A stretch of 64,000 nucleotides of DNA from Flavobacterium antarcticum DSM 19726 (lineage in GTDB: Bacteria > Bacteroidota > Bacteroidia > Flavobacteriales > Flavobacteriaceae). Shown piece by piece: positions 63,694-64,000 of this stretch. How positions within the stretch are numbered: the stretch's first letter is position 1; each line of letters opens with the position of its first letter. The DNA is taken from positions 186,001-250,000 of the forward strand of contig NZ_ATTM01000004.1 of assembly GCF_000419685.1 (NCBI RefSeq), written 5' to 3'. A program made the translations under genes and the position numbers. The notes under the pieces were generated by a model that was not told the DNA's origin, did no database searches, and saw only the letters and a list, made by a program, of their open reading frames with translations.

Positions 63694-64000
63694 ATGAAAA
63701 ACAATTTAAAATCAATTATTGCTGTTATTGCACTATGTTTCGTCGGAACAGTAAATGCACAAGACATTAAAGGAGATGATTACGAGCAAAAATTTAAATT
63801 AGGAGTTGGAGCAAATGCAGGTTATGTTTTTGACGATGCTTACGGTTTAGCGTTAGGAGTAGATGTACGTTTACAATATGATTTATCTAAAAGAACTTCT
63901 TTAACTTTAACTACAGGATTCACGAATTTATTCAAAGATGAAGCAGTAAAAGATTTAGGATTTATTCCAGTAAAAGCTGGTTTCAAAGGATTCATTTGGG
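63694..64000 (+). CDS. Outer-membrane beta-barrel protein, 3' end cut by window edge
   Basis: 102 codons visible. Signal peptide (SIIAVIALCFVGTVNAQ), then alternating strands typical of an eight-stranded outer-membrane barrel: FKLGVGANAGYVF, YGLALGVDVRLQYDLS, TSLTLTTGFTNLF and FIPVKAGFKGFIW. The family is common in Bacteroidota, with no established role. The gene continues beyond the window. Confidence 0.88.
   Translation, partial: MKNNLKSIIAVIALCFVGTVNAQDIKGDDYEQKFKLGVGANAGYVFDDAYGLALGVDVRLQYDLSKRTSLTLTTGFTNLFKDEAVKDLGFIPVKAGFKGFIW

Overview
The window comes from a low-GC member of the Bacteroidota, most likely a Flavobacterium or close relative. The clues are a fused LpxC-FabZ protein, a type III glutamine synthetase, a type IX secretion sorting tail, a lipoprotein TamA partner (TamL type) next to TamB, A/T-rich spacers, and several promoters with the TAnnTTTG -7 box of this phylum instead of a sigma-70 -10 box. 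It is a chromosomal housekeeping region. I see no phage, plasmid, IS transposase, CRISPR array, tRNA or rRNA. Both edges cut a gene: a superoxide dismutase on the left and an outer-membrane beta-barrel protein on the right.

Layout. 0-8 kb: Fe/Mn superoxide dismutase, valS, a DUF1573 protein, two tandem double-OmpA proteins, and the GSIII glutamine synthetase with CCC/GGG inverted repeats upstream. 8-17 kb: a small lipoprotein; an OmpR-type response regulator, histidine kinase and secreted propeller-like protein in one operon; an LTA-synthase-like sulfatase; a membrane VWA protein; fabG. 17.5-20 kb: a PAP2 phosphatase, a cluster of REP-like palindromes, a possible GIY-YIG-like protein and sucD. 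20-26.7 kb: an envelope operon (HD hydrolase, lpxD, lpxC-fabZ, lpxA, efp, a second LpxD-like acyltransferase, a SnoaL-like protein). 27-29 kb: an isolated, unrecognised 603-residue protein with a nitronate-monooxygenase-like signature and clustered cysteines. 29-37 kb: tamB, tamL and two small genes. 37-44 kb: a LytTR response regulator and TPR histidine kinase preceded by a 40-codon membrane ORF, then a divergent SRPBCC gene and a dipeptidyl peptidase IV. 44-50 kb: a T9SS cargo protein, an unknown membrane protein, a so-called asparagine synthetase B, dnaB and accA. 50-53.4 kb: tgt, an LptF/LptG permease and an EamA transporter. 53.8-64 kb: transporters and oxidoreductases, meaB, MATE, an alanine-racemase-fold protein with a GNAT enzyme, and the truncated barrel protein.

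How the genes fit together. A strong envelope theme runs through the window: lipid A synthesis (LpxA, LpxC, LpxD), lipid or LPS transport (LptF/G family), outer-membrane assembly (TamB/TamL), periplasmic OmpA-like proteins and fatty-acid synthesis (FabG, FabZ, AccA). Two separate two-component systems are present, each a complete kinase and regulator pair.

Most worth following up: (1) two copies of a structured RNA element (3319-3411 and 16426-16507) in which one position covaries with two alternative partners, suggesting a switching fold; (2) two identical 10-bp repeats exactly 21 bp apart at 40409-40439 next to the LytTR system, matching the spacing of LytTR-regulator sites; (3) the 40-codon membrane ORF at the head of that system; (4) the unknown 603-residue protein; (5) a tRNA-guanine transglycosylase without its zinc-binding cysteines. 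The spacers also hold several palindromic or tandem repeat families. All functional calls were made by reading the sequence; no database search was run.
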